Below are positions 17,897 through 28,312 of a stretch of DNA of 64,000 bases, one piece after another. The position numbers and the translations under genes are program-made. Numbering within the stretch: position 1 is the stretch's first letter; the number at the start of each line of letters is the position of its first letter. The notes under the pieces were generated by a model. It was given only the letters and a program-made list of their open reading frames with translations, ran no database searches and was not told the DNA's origin. Origin of the DNA: Alphaproteobacteria bacterium MarineAlpha12_Bin1. Its GTDB lineage: Bacteria > Pseudomonadota > Alphaproteobacteria > UBA6615. Location: contig PTJY01000003.1 of the NCBI GenBank assembly GCA_002937505.1, positions 254,060 to 318,059 on the forward strand. The letters are read 5' to 3'.

Positions 17897-18001
17897 TTAT
17901 CCATTAGATTCTAAATGTGGCAGGAGCGCAGACCAAGCCCAACTTCCTTGCCAGGTACCGTGTATAAGGAGAATATCGCGGCAACCGTTACCACTTTTCA
18001 C
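17897..18001 (-). pseudogene. N-terminal remnant of an alpha/beta-hydrolase (34 codons)
   Basis: A GTG at 18001-17999 overlaps the stop of the upstream oxygenase gene in a GTGA junction and opens a 34-codon frame ending in TAA at 17899-17897. The peptide contains ILLIHGTWQGSWAWSALLPH, the classic first strand and oxyanion HG-x-W loop of alpha/beta-hydrolases, and stops at LESNG where a full gene would continue. Nothing resembling the nucleophile elbow follows; the next sequence is the signal peptide of the MORN gene. I read it as a deletion remnant that kept its translational coupling. Confidence 0.75.
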
Positions 18002-18996
18002 GAGGTAATTGATCCTGGAGCGTAGGTTGCCTTATACATATCTTGGCAATGTTTTTCTACGGTCGTTTCAGTGTATTTGGGTGCTTGTCCTTTATCTAGG
18101 CAACTTGATATACATTTGACAGGAAAATCTGGGTTTCCCATGTAAAAGAAAGGGACCGAATAACGTTCCCGGCCAGACATATTAACGACACGGTGCCGCG
18201 TTGAGCGGTATCGATCATTAGTCCACCGAGCCATCATGTCGCCAAGATTTACTAAATACGTGTTCGGTTGAGGTTCTGCGTGAACCCAGCCCTCTCCCTC
18301 GATCCATAATTGAAGGCCACCACAGTCGTCTTGCATCAGTAAGGTGATGGTACCAAAATCAGTGTGCGCGCCGCAGCCCTTTTCTCCAGGACGCGGATTT
18401 GCAAGCTGAGGAGGATAGTGAAGTAGTCTAAGCGTCGCGAGCTCTTCAACACAAAAACTCTCAAAATATGACTCTTTCAAATTCAACGAAAGGGCTATGC
18501 CCGACATCATCGCTCGTGCTAATTCCAGCATGATCGAATAATATTCCGACATCACTGGTTGAAACTGTGGCAGTTCACTAGGCCATTGGTTTGGTCCATG
18601 GTTGAATTTCTTATTTCTTACCCGTTTATCATCTTCAGAAATTTCCTGGCCAATATAAAAACCTTCCTTCAAATCGGGGGGTTGCCCTGGCTCCAAAGTT
18701 TGTCCTCTTAATGGTTCGTAACCGCGGTTACAACCGGAATTAATTAAATTAATTTGTTCTTTTTCATCTATAGGAAGTGCAAAAAATTCTTGAGTATAAT
18801 CAAATACGGAATTTTGTAACCTAGAAGAAACACCGTGCCCTGTTATATAAAAAAAACCTGTATCTAAACATGCATCATGCATAGCATTCCCGATAGCTTG
18901 TCGATCAACCCTCTCAGAGCCCAGAAGCCCTGATACATCAATCATAGGTAATGATTTTATCTGAACGGATTTTGCTTCTAAGTTTGGATCGGACAT
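17998..18996 (-). CDS. Isopenicillin-N-synthase-like 2OG-Fe(II) dioxygenase
   Basis: The 332-residue protein has the DIOX_N domain (MIDVSGLLG, GFFYITGHG) and the catalytic double-stranded helix. Iron ligands are His211, Asp213 (GAHTDFG) and His268 (STRHRV); Arg278-x-Ser280 (RYSVPFF) would bind 2-oxoglutarate. GCNRGYEPLRGQT and DLKEGFYIG are typical of the bacterial/fungal branch. Substrate unknown; the branch includes ethylene-forming-like and small-molecule hydroxylases. It was once followed by a coupled alpha/beta-hydrolase, now a remnant, so the two probably served one pathway. Start ATG 18996. Confidence 0.87.
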   Translation of the reverse strand: MSDPNLEAKSVQIKSLPMIDVSGLLGSERVDRQAIGNAMHDACLDTGFFYITGHGVSSRLQNSVFDYTQEFFALPIDEKEQINLINSGCNRGYEPLRGQTLEPGQPPDLKEGFYIGQEISEDDKRVRNKKFNHGPNQWPSELPQFQPVMSEYYSIMLELARAMMSGIALSLNLKESYFESFCVEELATLRLLHYPPQLANPRPGEKGCGAHTDFGTITLLMQDDCGGLQLWIEGEGWVHAEPQPNTYLVNLGDMMARWTNDRYRSTRHRVVNMSGRERYSVPFFYMGNPDFPVKCISSCLDKGQAPKYTETTVEKHCQDMYKATYAPGSITS

Positions 18997-19094
18997 TTGG
19001 CGAAACTACCGCAATTGTATTTTGTTACCAACCGACTTCAATTATCACTGAGGTTGAAACATTTTGTCAAATAGGGAGCAGAATATAAGACTTG

Positions 19095-19125
19095 TTGCAT
19101 TTATAAATTTTATTAATGTTATAAT
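19095..19125 (+). promoter_or_regulatory. Possible sigma-70 promoter for the DRE-TIM aldolase gene
   Basis: TTGCAT at 19095-19100 and a perfect TATAAT at 19120-19125 are separated by 19 bp, about two more than ideal, in the AT-rich gap before the plus-strand gene at 19188. The -10 is good and the -35 and spacing are weak. Confidence 0.35.
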
Positions 19126-19187
19126 TTTTCAAAAGTGATAAAATTGGATATGATAAGCGCACCAACTGACCAGAGGACTCAAATCTC

Positions 19188-20492
19188 ATGACGCAATCGA
19201 TGGGTTACCGCGAGGGCATGTGGGCTGTCAGCCCCTACAATTTTGATCCTGCTATACGCGCGGAAATGAATTTGCCGAGCCAGATACAATTGATGGACAT
19301 GACCCTGCGTGAAGGCCGTCAGGTAGATGGGGTTTCGATTGGTCTCGATGAAGTGGTCGAGTTCGCGCGTCGTATCGATGCTGTCGGCATTCCTATTATC
19401 GAAATGCACCATGACGACCCTGAGGAAATCCGACGTGTCAAAAAGCTGGGGATGGATCTCAAGGTTCAGGCTCTCGTGCACCCCACCGCTGCGCTCAATC
19501 CCGAGCTTTGCAAACAGGAAATCGATCTGTGTCTGGATGTCGGCTCGGACATCATCTGTCTAGCCTTTGCAGTCTCCGACTATAATTTCCGTCTCGTTGA
19601 ATCCATGGGTGGTCTGAAGATCAGCCGTGAAGAAGCCATCGACAAAGCCTGCGAAGCGGTTGCCTATGGAAAATCAAAGGGCGCGACAATCAGCGTCCTC
19701 ACCATGGACTTTACACGCCTCGATCTCGACTGGCTGCTCGAAATCATCGATCGCCTTGTGAAGGCCGGCGCCGATATTGTCCGGATCGACGATATATGTG
19801 CGCCCTGTATTCCTGCTGTCTATCAGCATCACGCCAAAGCTGTGAAAGCGCGGATTGGCGATCTCCCGCTGGCCATTCATAGCCACGATGACTTCGACCT
19901 GGCCACAGCCGCTCAATTATCTGCGCTGCAGGGAGGCGCTGAAATTTTAGAAGGTTGCATCAACGGATTAGGCGAACGCGCCGGCGTCCCAAATATCGCC
20001 GTGCTCGCTGCGATCTGCGAGATATTCTACGGATACGATATGGGCATCAGACTCGATGGATTTCAGGAACTCTCCGAATTCGTGGCACAGGTCTGGAACC
20101 AGCCCATCCCTGACCACCTGCCAGGAAACGGCCGCACCGCTTTTTCTCACGCCGCGGAGGTCCATTACGTCCTGCCAGACGATGACCAGTGGTCTTTCAA
20201 TGCCTGGGCACCTTCGGTACTGGGAAATACCGAAAAGGTAGCGTTGTGTCACTACTCAGGGCCAATGGCCATCAAGCGCCGTGCCAGTGCTATGTCCCTC
20301 GGAGAACTAGATACAGCCACGGCCAACCTAGTCCTTGAACACGTACGCAAGGAGCTCAAGCTGCGAAAAGGGCCCCTGACAGATAAACTTTTCACTGAAC
20401 TGGTTGAGGTCGCGGCACAGGCATCTGCGTCCGGCGACACTGATACCAAACGCCTTGAAGCCTGGAACCGACTGCTCAACGACGAAAGTTAA
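19188..20492 (+). CDS. DRE-TIM metallolyase: HMG-CoA lyase / isopropylmalate-synthase-like protein
   Basis: The 434-residue protein has the pyruvate-carboxyltransferase barrel: DMTLREGRQ (residues 37-45, catalytic Asp/Arg region), the metal motif HSHDD (231-235), and GCINGLGERAGVPN (257-270). This family condenses acetyl-CoA with keto acids or cleaves HMG-CoA-type substrates. It is clearly shorter than LeuA and lacks a regulatory domain, and no leu or homocitrate pathway gene is adjacent. Its codons are distinctly GC-rich (many gac, cgc, ctg, atc) in contrast with AT-rich neighbours on both sides, which suggests acquisition from a GC-richer genome. ATG 19188 follows a poor ribosome site (GAGGACTCAAATCTC). 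Confidence 0.85.
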   Translation: MTQSMGYREGMWAVSPYNFDPAIRAEMNLPSQIQLMDMTLREGRQVDGVSIGLDEVVEFARRIDAVGIPIIEMHHDDPEEIRRVKKLGMDLKVQALVHPTAALNPELCKQEIDLCLDVGSDIICLAFAVSDYNFRLVESMGGLKISREEAIDKACEAVAYGKSKGATISVLTMDFTRLDLDWLLEIIDRLVKAGADIVRIDDICAPCIPAVYQHHAKAVKARIGDLPLAIHSHDDFDLATAAQLSALQGGAEILEGCINGLGERAGVPNIAVLAAICEIFYGYDMGIRLDGFQELSEFVAQVWNQPIPDHLPGNGRTAFSHAAEVHYVLPDDDQWSFNAWAPSVLGNTEKVALCHYSGPMAIKRRASAMSLGELDTATANLVLEHVRKELKLRKGPLTDKLFTELVEVAAQASASGDTDTKRLEAWNRLLNDES

Positions 20493-20684
20493 ACTGCCCG
20501 CACCCTCATCCCTTGCTTACTAAGTAATAATATAAATATATAGATAATTACAAAATATTGTTGACGGATGCGTCATCGCATAGTCACGAGTAACACCAAC
20601 TTTTCCTGTCACGGATTTATGTAAATCAATCATCCGTTTAGTTTGTAAAATACTAAGTATTGGATTCTACTACTATCGCGAAAC

Positions 20685-21488
20685 TTATTTAACTTTCATG
20701 ACTAACCACGGTGTTGGTTCACTTCGCATTTCCCAAACAGTAATTAGCTGGTCCAAATGCGATAGATTTTTGAACCAAGGCGCAACAACGTCCTTAATAT
20801 CCCGCTGACCATCATCTTCTACGGCATTTATGTTATGACTTTCTTTAAACCTATTAATCATTAAGTCTAAACCATTAATGTTGGCTATATTATGTAACTC
20901 CACTATGATATCCATTGTCTTGAGTTCTGGCGCCTTAACAGGGTCCAATAAATCATATTCACCTCCCTCAATATCACAAATGACTAGAGTATTTTCCTCC
21001 TTAAATGCCCCAAAGTCCTCTATTTTAAATGCACCTCCTATTTTGATTCGATCTTCAATATTATTCTTTTGTGCTAGTTTTCTGCATAGATTTTGAGCTT
21101 TTTCACTGATATCAAAGGCAAACGATTTTGTGGCAGGCATCTTTTTTGCCATTCCGACCGCATAGTAACCCTCTGCGCAGCCAATATGAACGACAGTAGA
21201 ATAATTAGCATCAATAGCACCTGCTATAAACGGTGATAATGGTTGCTCATAGCATCCTATTAATTTAGGTACATAACAACCTTCAGATGATCTTTCCAGG
21301 AAGTCCAACCCTATCAAGGGACCCGAAGCAACAATCGTATTTTCGTATTTCAAAAATGTTTGGCGAATCAATGCCATACGCCATTTGGCTAATAGACGCA
21401 AATTATCGTTCAATAAAAAACCGTTGTTATCGGTTTTTTTACTAACGTTATTTTTCAACATATCTAAAACGCGAGAATTAAAATCCAC
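20685..21488 (-). CDS. FkbM-like SAM-dependent methyltransferase
   Basis: The 267-residue protein has a Rossmann-type methyltransferase core: VVHIGCAEGYYAVGMAKK (motif I), FAFDISEK (motif II) and LVICDIEGGEYDLLD (motif IV, the D-x-E-G-x-E signature seen in FkbM-like enzymes). The family O-methylates sugars or small molecules; substrate unknown. The start is GTG 21488 with AAAAGGG upstream. It stands alone between the GC-rich aldolase-like gene and a 350-bp gap. Confidence 0.78.
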   Translation of the reverse strand: MDFNSRVLDMLKNNVSKKTDNNGFLLNDNLRLLAKWRMALIRQTFLKYENTIVASGPLIGLDFLERSSEGCYVPKLIGCYEQPLSPFIAGAIDANYSTVVHIGCAEGYYAVGMAKKMPATKSFAFDISEKAQNLCRKLAQKNNIEDRIKIGGAFKIEDFGAFKEENTLVICDIEGGEYDLLDPVKAPELKTMDIIVELHNIANINGLDLMINRFKESHNINAVEDDGQRDIKDVVAPWFKNLSHLDQLITVWEMRSEPTPWLVMKVK

Positions 21489-21840
21489 ACCAAGCCCTTT
21501 TAAACCTAAAAAATTGTTATTTTAAATATAAGAGTTTACAGAACAAATGTTCAACGACAATGCGAGATACATTTAGCAATCCAAAGCCTACAAAGTTAGT
21601 TTATTTACAATCCCACCTCTTAATAGCCCTATCTCCATAAACCATTATTTATATTTATTTTAGCATAATAATTTTTGTGATTGCGCGACACTGTATCAAA
21701 TTTTTTTTGGGATTAGGACAACACGTTTTTCCGCGTCTAAAATATCAGTAGCAATCTTTCAATGTCATCTCATCGAATAGCATCTAGCCCCAGCCTCACT
21801 ATGCCGCTTCCCCACTTATCAGCCCACATATTCTATATGG
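21489..21840. other. 352-bp intergenic stretch, no gene recognised
   Basis: Bases 21489-21720 are AT-rich and featureless. Bases 21740-21840 are GC-richer; short frames exist (a 19-codon one on the minus strand and a 40-codon one on the plus strand) but neither has a credible ribosome site or a recognisable sequence. No terminator with a T-run is evident. Confidence 0.5.
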
Positions 21841-22191
21841 CTAAAGAATGCGAAATCCAATCGATTCAGAAAACACATTAAAGACGTAAATGCAGAAAAT
21901 TGTCAGCACTATACTGCCAGCTGCTGCTGCCAAAAATCCAAATTTGCTAATCAGCCAGGGAAACAGAAAAAACATCGGTAGAGTGGGCGCGATGAAAAAT
22001 AATGTGTAGGTGATATGGTTGGCGATTTTGGTGTCTGATGCGCCTTCGAAATGCATCCAAAAAATGACCAGTAATGTGGTCAGAGGAAGGGCTGCAATCA
22101 TGCCGCCAAATTTATCGTTACGTTTGGCGATTTCTGAAATCAGCACAATGAACCCGGCTGAGACAAACAGTTTAGTGAGGATAAATGCCAT
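21841..22191 (-). CDS. DUF3147 family membrane protein
   Basis: The 116-residue protein is almost entirely hydrophobic, with four predicted helices (about 4-20, 29-47, 61-80, 87-108) and the family's DKFGGMIAALPLTTLL signature. Function unknown. It starts nine bases after the guaA stop on the same strand, so it is probably the last gene of a guaA transcript. Confidence 0.75.
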   Translation of the reverse strand: MAFILTKLFVSAGFIVLISEIAKRNDKFGGMIAALPLTTLLVIFWMHFEGASDTKIANHITYTLFFIAPTLPMFFLFPWLISKFGFLAAAAGSIVLTIFCIYVFNVFSESIGFRIL

Positions 22192-22200
22192 ACCGACCTT

Positions 22201-23748
22201 CTATTCCCATTCGATAGTACCTGGAGGCTTTGACGTAATGTCATATGTGACTCTGTTTATACCTTGAACTTCGTTTATTATTCGAGTGGAGACTTTGGCC
22301 AAGAAATCATGAGCGAAAGGGTAATAATCAGCTGTCATTCCATCAGTAGAAGTCACCGCCCGTAACGCACAAACATTGTCATATGTGCGAGCGTCGCCCA
22401 TTACGCCAACTGTTCGAACAGGTAACAAAACCGCAAAAGCTTGCCAAATCTCATGATACAAGCCAGAGTTTCGTATTTCTTCTATATAAATTTTATCTGC
22501 CGCACGAAGAATTTTTACTTTTTCTACATTAACTTCTCCAGGCATACGTATAGCTAAGCCTGGCCCCGGAAAGGGATGCCTATCCACAAGAATTTCTGGA
22601 AGACCTAATTCTCTTCCAAGAATCCGTACTTCATCTTTAAACAACTCCCTAAGAGGTTCTAGTAATCTTAAATTCATTTTTTCTGGTAGGCCGCCAACGT
22701 TATGATGAGACTTGATAGTAACGCTAGGACCTCCAGTAAATGAAACACTTTCAATAACGTCTGGATACAATGTACCCTGTGCTAAAAACTCTACATCTTC
22801 TATTTGTTTTGCCTCTTTTTCAAACACTTCTACAAAAAGAGCTCCTATGGTTCGTCGTTTCATTTCTGGATCAGAAATGCCCTTCAAGGCGTCCATGAAA
22901 AGTTTGCTCGCATCTACATGAATTAAAGGAATGTTGTAATGGCTATTGAAAAGGTTAACGACTTCTTCGGGCTCTCCATCTCGCAACAAACCATGATCAA
23001 CAAAAACGCAGGTCAATTGATGGCCGATAGCTTCATGTATAAGTTTTGCCGTAACAGACGAATCTACTCCACCAGAAAGACCACATATAACTTTTGATCC
23101 GCCAACCTGTTTTCTTATAGAATCGATTGATTGATTTCGAAAACCTGCCATGGTCCAATTACCTAAACAGCCACAGACCTCCAGTACAAAAGAGCTTAAA
23201 AGTTCTTTTCCATGAGTTGTTTGAATAACTTCAGGATGAAACATTGTTCCATAATATTTTCGGGTTTCGTCAGCGATAATAGCAAATGGAGCCCCCTCAC
23301 TAAAAGCAACAACTTTGAAACCTTCGGGTAATTCAGTAACTCTATCCCCATGGCTCATCCACACCTGTTCTGTTTCACCAACAGTCCAAGCCGACGAAAA
23401 AATTTCACAATCTTCAATTATTTTTACTTCAGCACGACCAAACTCTCTGTGAACAGAATTTTCGACTCGTCCACCAAGTTGTGCACACATTGTTTGCTGA
23501 CCATAACAAATGCCCAGTAATGGTAGGCCTGAATTAAAAACAAAGTCTGGAGCCCTAGGTGTATCATCATATAGAACTGAAGCTGGTCCCCCAGAGAGAA
23601 TTATGCCATCAGCATCAAAATGCTCTAGCCTTGAAAGCTCAGTGTTATATGGAAATATTTCACAGTAAACACCAGACTCTCTTACACGCCGCGCTATTAA
23701 TTGAGTTACCTGGCTACCAAAATCGAGAATTAAGATACTATCGGTCAT
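22201..23748 (-). CDS. guaA: GMP synthase (glutamine-hydrolysing)
   Basis: The 515-residue GuaA converts XMP to GMP with ATP and glutamine in the last step of guanine nucleotide synthesis. The class I amidotransferase domain has the nucleophile Cys81 in GICYGQQ and the His-Glu pair in FHPEV; the ATP pyrophosphatase domain has the P-loop GLSGGVDSS; the dimerisation domain ends with the invariant [11 protein letters not shown]. Full length, no anomaly. With guaB at 25.7 kb and rsmB between, this matches a common alphaproteobacterial gene order. Start ATG 23748. Confidence 0.97.
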   Translation of the reverse strand: MTDSILILDFGSQVTQLIARRVRESGVYCEIFPYNTELSRLEHFDADGIILSGGPASVLYDDTPRAPDFVFNSGLPLLGICYGQQTMCAQLGGRVENSVHREFGRAEVKIIEDCEIFSSAWTVGETEQVWMSHGDRVTELPEGFKVVAFSEGAPFAIIADETRKYYGTMFHPEVIQTTHGKELLSSFVLEVCGCLGNWTMAGFRNQSIDSIRKQVGGSKVICGLSGGVDSSVTAKLIHEAIGHQLTCVFVDHGLLRDGEPEEVVNLFNSHYNIPLIHVDASKLFMDALKGISDPEMKRRTIGALFVEVFEKEAKQIEDVEFLAQGTLYPDVIESVSFTGGPSVTIKSHHNVGGLPEKMNLRLLEPLRELFKDEVRILGRELGLPEILVDRHPFPGPGLAIRMPGEVNVEKVKILRAADKIYIEEIRNSGLYHEIWQAFAVLLPVRTVGVMGDARTYDNVCALRAVTSTDGMTADYYPFAHDFLAKVSTRIINEVQGINRVTYDITSKPPGTIEWE

Positions 23749-23808
23749 ATCAGTAAAAAGTTCACTTTTGTTATCATAAACGTAGTTATCAAGTTGTTAT
23801 CTAAACAC

Positions 23809-24294
23809 TTACATAAGAAAGAAAGCGGCTAAACCGAGAAACACGAAGAAGCCAACAACAGCAGTAACAGTGGTTACAAAAACTGAAGATGCTATTGCTG
23901 GAACCAACTTAAATCGTTCAAAAGCTATTGGAATCATAGTGCCGAAGAAGCCAGCCACAATTAAATCTGCAAAATCAGCCGGATGTAATGGACGAACAAG
24001 CCTATAAAGCCGTGGCCCATTATCTTCTTCAATAGCTTTTTTTACAGCACGCTCAACCTTAGGAGTTAAACCATACAGCTTAGAATCCTCATTTGACTGA
24101 AATTCGTTTATTTCAGATTCAAGGTCCCTTATCCCCTGTCTTAGATTTTTTCTTATCCCAGCTGAAAGCTTCCTCTTTTTAGAGAATAACGGAACCTCAT
24201 TAGCAAGAGACTGATTATCTCTGGTTTTTACTACAGAACTGGTTTTGGGATCTTTATTCAAGAAGTCTAGATCCTTTTTATTCTCCAAGCTCAA
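23809..24294 (-). CDS. Internally deleted MgtE-like magnesium transporter
   Basis: The 161-residue product reads as the two ends of an MgtE channel joined in frame. Residues 1-70 are a charged extension. Residues 78-111 (VERAVKKAIEEDN, then PLHPADFADLI) match the start of the MgtE N domain. Residues 113-161 (FFGTMIP, FVTTVTAVVGFFVFLGLAA) match the last two membrane helices. The rest of the N domain, both CBS domains and helices 1-3, about 300 residues of a ~450-residue protein, are missing; the junction falls near 23958-23961. A working channel is not expected from this piece. The start is uncertain (TTG 24294; no in-frame ATG). It sits between rsmB and guaA on the same strand. Confidence 0.72.
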   Translation of the reverse strand: MSLENKKDLDFLNKDPKTSSVVKTRDNQSLANEVPLFSKKRKLSAGIRKNLRQGIRDLESEINEFQSNEDSKLYGLTPKVERAVKKAIEEDNGPRLYRLVRPLHPADFADLIVAGFFGTMIPIAFERFKLVPAIASSVFVTTVTAVVGFFVFLGLAAFFLM

Positions 24295-24363
24295 TCTCCA
24301 TTAGTTCTGAATATTCGACAGGTAATTTATATATATACATTAACACTGCAAATGAAGAATGAT

Positions 24364-25656
24364 TTAAAACTTTTCAAAGATCGCGGCAAAAACTCCATCA
24401 GTTTTATTTTGAGCAGGGCTCATGCGTAAATAACCATGGTCACTAACACATGATGATAGATTTTCGTTATCTCCCAGGAACTCTTTAGCTGTGACAAGAC
24501 GAAAATTTTTATGGTTCTTTAAAAAAACATCCACTTGTTCTTCATTTTCTTCTAAAAAAAGTGAACAAGTAGCATAGATAAGCCAACCTCCTGAACGAAC
24601 CAATCGAGAACCATCATGTAATAATTGTTCTTGCGTTTCCCGATATTTTCTTAGTTTATCAGGAGTTAGCTGCCAACGTACTTCCGGGTTTCGACGCCAT
24701 GCACCACTGCCAGTGCAAGGAGCGTCGATTAAGACTCTGTCTACTGGATCAATTGTTTCCGCAAGAACGCTAGATTCAACAGAAAATTCATTAATTATAG
24801 AGATTCCTGCACGTTCAATCCTTGATCGGCTTCTTCGTAATCTATAATCAGAAGCATCTGCGGCTATGATTTCCCCTTTATTTTTCATCATCATAGCTAA
24901 GGCTAAAGTTTTACCTCCAGCTCCAGCGCAAAGATCAACGACACGTTCACCAGGTTGAGCGTTAACAACTAACGCTAAAATCTGACTACTTTCATCCTGC
25001 ACTTCAAATAAACCATCCTTAAATGCCTTTGTGTTCAACAATGGAGACCAATCCATTGAGCGCAACCCAAACGGGGATAAGGTCGTCAAGCTAAAACCAC
25101 GACCTTCATCACTTAAATAAGACTGGAGATGCTCCCGAGTAGTCTTTAGCAAATTTACCCTTAGATCAACTGGTGCCTGAGAATTCAGTGCCTTAAGCTC
25201 AGCGTCACAAGCACCACAAAAGGCTCTATCGAAATATTCTAAAATCCACTCTGGGCAGTTTAACAATGCCCAACGAGCATCAGGTTCTTTTTGAGTATTT
25301 ATTCTTGATTCCAAGCGCTCAATTAGTTCTTTTTCTATGGTAGAAATAGAAGCTGGTCCAAACCGTCCACCCACAAAGTACGACTCTAAACTCTCTGGCT
25401 CTTCTACCAATATAGAAATAATTAACCATGATCGAGGATTGTCCTGATCTCCTCCAGATTCGATTAACCAATATTTTAGGATACCCAGATTACGAAGTAC
25501 ATTATAAACTATTTCTCGAATTTTTCTTCTGTCACCGCTTCCTGCATACCGCCTTTTACGAAAGTACTCACTAATGATTACATCTGCAGGATCAAACCCA
25601 GACTTTATATCCGATAGTAATTCAATTGCTGCAGCGATCCTAGCTGGGGGAGTCAT
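24364..25656 (-). CDS. rsmB: RsmB-type rRNA (cytosine-C5) methyltransferase
   Basis: The 430-residue protein belongs to the NOL1/NOP2/Sun family that methylates a cytosine in 16S rRNA (C967 in E. coli). DLCAGAGGKTLAL is the SAM site, DAPCTGSGAWRRNPEVRW and YATCSLFLEENEEQV carry the two active-site cysteines. The N-terminal ~150 residues replace the NusB-like domain of E. coli RsmB with a diverged helical region. Position between guaB and guaA is typical of alphaproteobacteria. Start ATG 25656. Confidence 0.88.
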   Translation of the reverse strand: MTPPARIAAAIELLSDIKSGFDPADVIISEYFRKRRYAGSGDRRKIREIVYNVLRNLGILKYWLIESGGDQDNPRSWLIISILVEEPESLESYFVGGRFGPASISTIEKELIERLESRINTQKEPDARWALLNCPEWILEYFDRAFCGACDAELKALNSQAPVDLRVNLLKTTREHLQSYLSDEGRGFSLTTLSPFGLRSMDWSPLLNTKAFKDGLFEVQDESSQILALVVNAQPGERVVDLCAGAGGKTLALAMMMKNKGEIIAADASDYRLRRSRSRIERAGISIINEFSVESSVLAETIDPVDRVLIDAPCTGSGAWRRNPEVRWQLTPDKLRKYRETQEQLLHDGSRLVRSGGWLIYATCSLFLEENEEQVDVFLKNHKNFRLVTAKEFLGDNENLSSCVSDHGYLRMSPAQNKTDGVFAAIFEKF

Positions 25657-25690
25657 TTAGGCAAACTTATACATATGCTGAAATAGCAAC

Positions 25691-27190
<1,500 letters not shown>

Positions 27191-27250
27191 TTATATACAC
27201 AATACACCGCTATCGACAAGAGATAGTTTGAAACTCGAATTCTTTGGATA

Positions 27251-27850
27251 TTAGTTTTTCTTATATTTTTGACCAATAATATATAATTCTGTCGAATCAC
27301 TTCGACTTGCCCCAGGCTTGAAACGCTTCACCTTCGAAAAATATTTATTCATTTTTTTAAAGAGTTCAGGCTCATCAGATCCTTGCAAAACCTTTACAAC
27401 AAATGCGCCACCTTCAGATAGAACCTCTAGTGAAACCTCAAGGGCGACTTCGGCTAATACCATTGTTCGCAAGTGATCAGTTTGTGAATGACCGGTGCTT
27501 GGAGCCGCCATGTCACAAAGAACAACATCGATTTTATTTTGAGATTTCTGAATAAGCTCTTCTAAAGTTTCTTGGTCAAATAAATCGCCTTTAAGAATTA
27601 CTGCACCTGGTATTGGAGACATCTCTGAAATATCTAAGGAAATCACTTGACAACCCGTTTGATCCGGTAAAACTTTTTCTGTAGCAACTTGTGTCCAACC
27701 ACCAGGCGCAGCTCCTAAATCAACTATATTCTTTCCAGGTTTCAATAAATTAAATTTTTCATGTATTTGCTGTAATTTATAAGCCGCACGCGAACGATAT
27801 CCTTCCTTATGAGCTCTCCTCACATAGGGATCATTTATTTGTCGTTTCAA
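27251..27850 (-). CDS. rlmE: 23S rRNA (uridine2552-2'-O)-methyltransferase RlmE (FtsJ); start unresolved
   Basis: The protein is at least 199 residues with the FtsJ fold: VDLGAAPGGWTQVA (SAM site), VVLCDMAAPSTG (catalytic Asp) and VVKVLQG (catalytic Lys). It methylates U2552 in the A loop of 23S rRNA. The frame from TTG 27850 begins inside the conserved NWLKRQINDPYV segment. The same frame continues upstream to about 28004 and encodes VRTSRKRKISST, which matches the usual N-terminus of alphaproteobacterial RlmE, yet I find no ATG, GTG or TTG in that extension. The real start may be non-canonical, or a small indel has broken it. Confidence 0.88.
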   Translation of the reverse strand: MKRQINDPYVRRAHKEGYRSRAAYKLQQIHEKFNLLKPGKNIVDLGAAPGGWTQVATEKVLPDQTGCQVISLDISEMSPIPGAVILKGDLFDQETLEELIQKSQNKIDVVLCDMAAPSTGHSQTDHLRTMVLAEVALEVSLEVLSEGGAFVVKVLQGSDEPELFKKMNKYFSKVKRFKPGASRSDSTELYIIGQKYKKN

Positions 27851-28099
27851 CCAATTTGTTGAGCTTATTTTTCTTTTGCGCGACGTACGGACACGCTCAG
27901 GTCGATTTCGTATCGTTTCATTCCTTTTGGCAAATATAAATTTTATTCTATAATTTCCTAAAATTATGTCGAGATCTAAAGCACGTTATACTCGAGTGGG
28001 TAGAGACACAAATTTAAGACAATATTACTATGTGTTCACTCTTAATCGCAAACTACACACTTACTATAGAATATGATAAGTACAAAGAACTCATAATGC

Positions 28100-28173
28100 T
28101 GGGGGATCGTCTAACGGTAGGACTGCGGACTCTGACTCCGCCAATGGTGGTTCGAATCCACCTCCCCCAGCCA
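28100..28173 (+). tRNA. tRNA-Gln (anticodon CUG)
   Basis: The 74-nt cloverleaf folds by eye: acceptor stem TGGGGGA/TCCCCCA, D arm GTC...GAC, anticodon stem GCGGA/TCCGC with loop CTCTGAC giving anticodon CTG, T arm GGTGG-TTCGAAT-CCACC, discriminator G and encoded CCA at 28171-28173. It reads glutamine codon CAG. It stands alone; no integrase or attachment-site duplication is visible nearby. Confidence 0.96.
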
Positions 28174-28312
28174 ATAACGATTAGAAAACAGCCTAAGCAG
28201 GATTGAGTGAAGAACTTGCATTTGTAAAGCAAGTGAAAATAAAAATATCACGCATAATTGTTAGAAAATTAAGAGCAAAAAATAAGAGATAACCCTTTAG
28301 TCTGCTTAATAA

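Noticed and set aside
19674..20479. Several minus-strand and second-frame ORFs inside the GC-rich aldolase-like gene
   Set aside because: High GC lengthens spurious frames. The plus-strand frame alone has family motifs.
27900..27940. An ATG (in ATGAAACGATAC) as the real rlmE start
   Set aside because: It is in a different frame and reaches a stop after 18 codons; the conserved VRTSRKRK residues are in the other frame.
28100..28173. tRNA-Gln as an integration site for a mobile element
   Set aside because: No integrase, no repeat of the tRNA 3' end and no composition change downstream.
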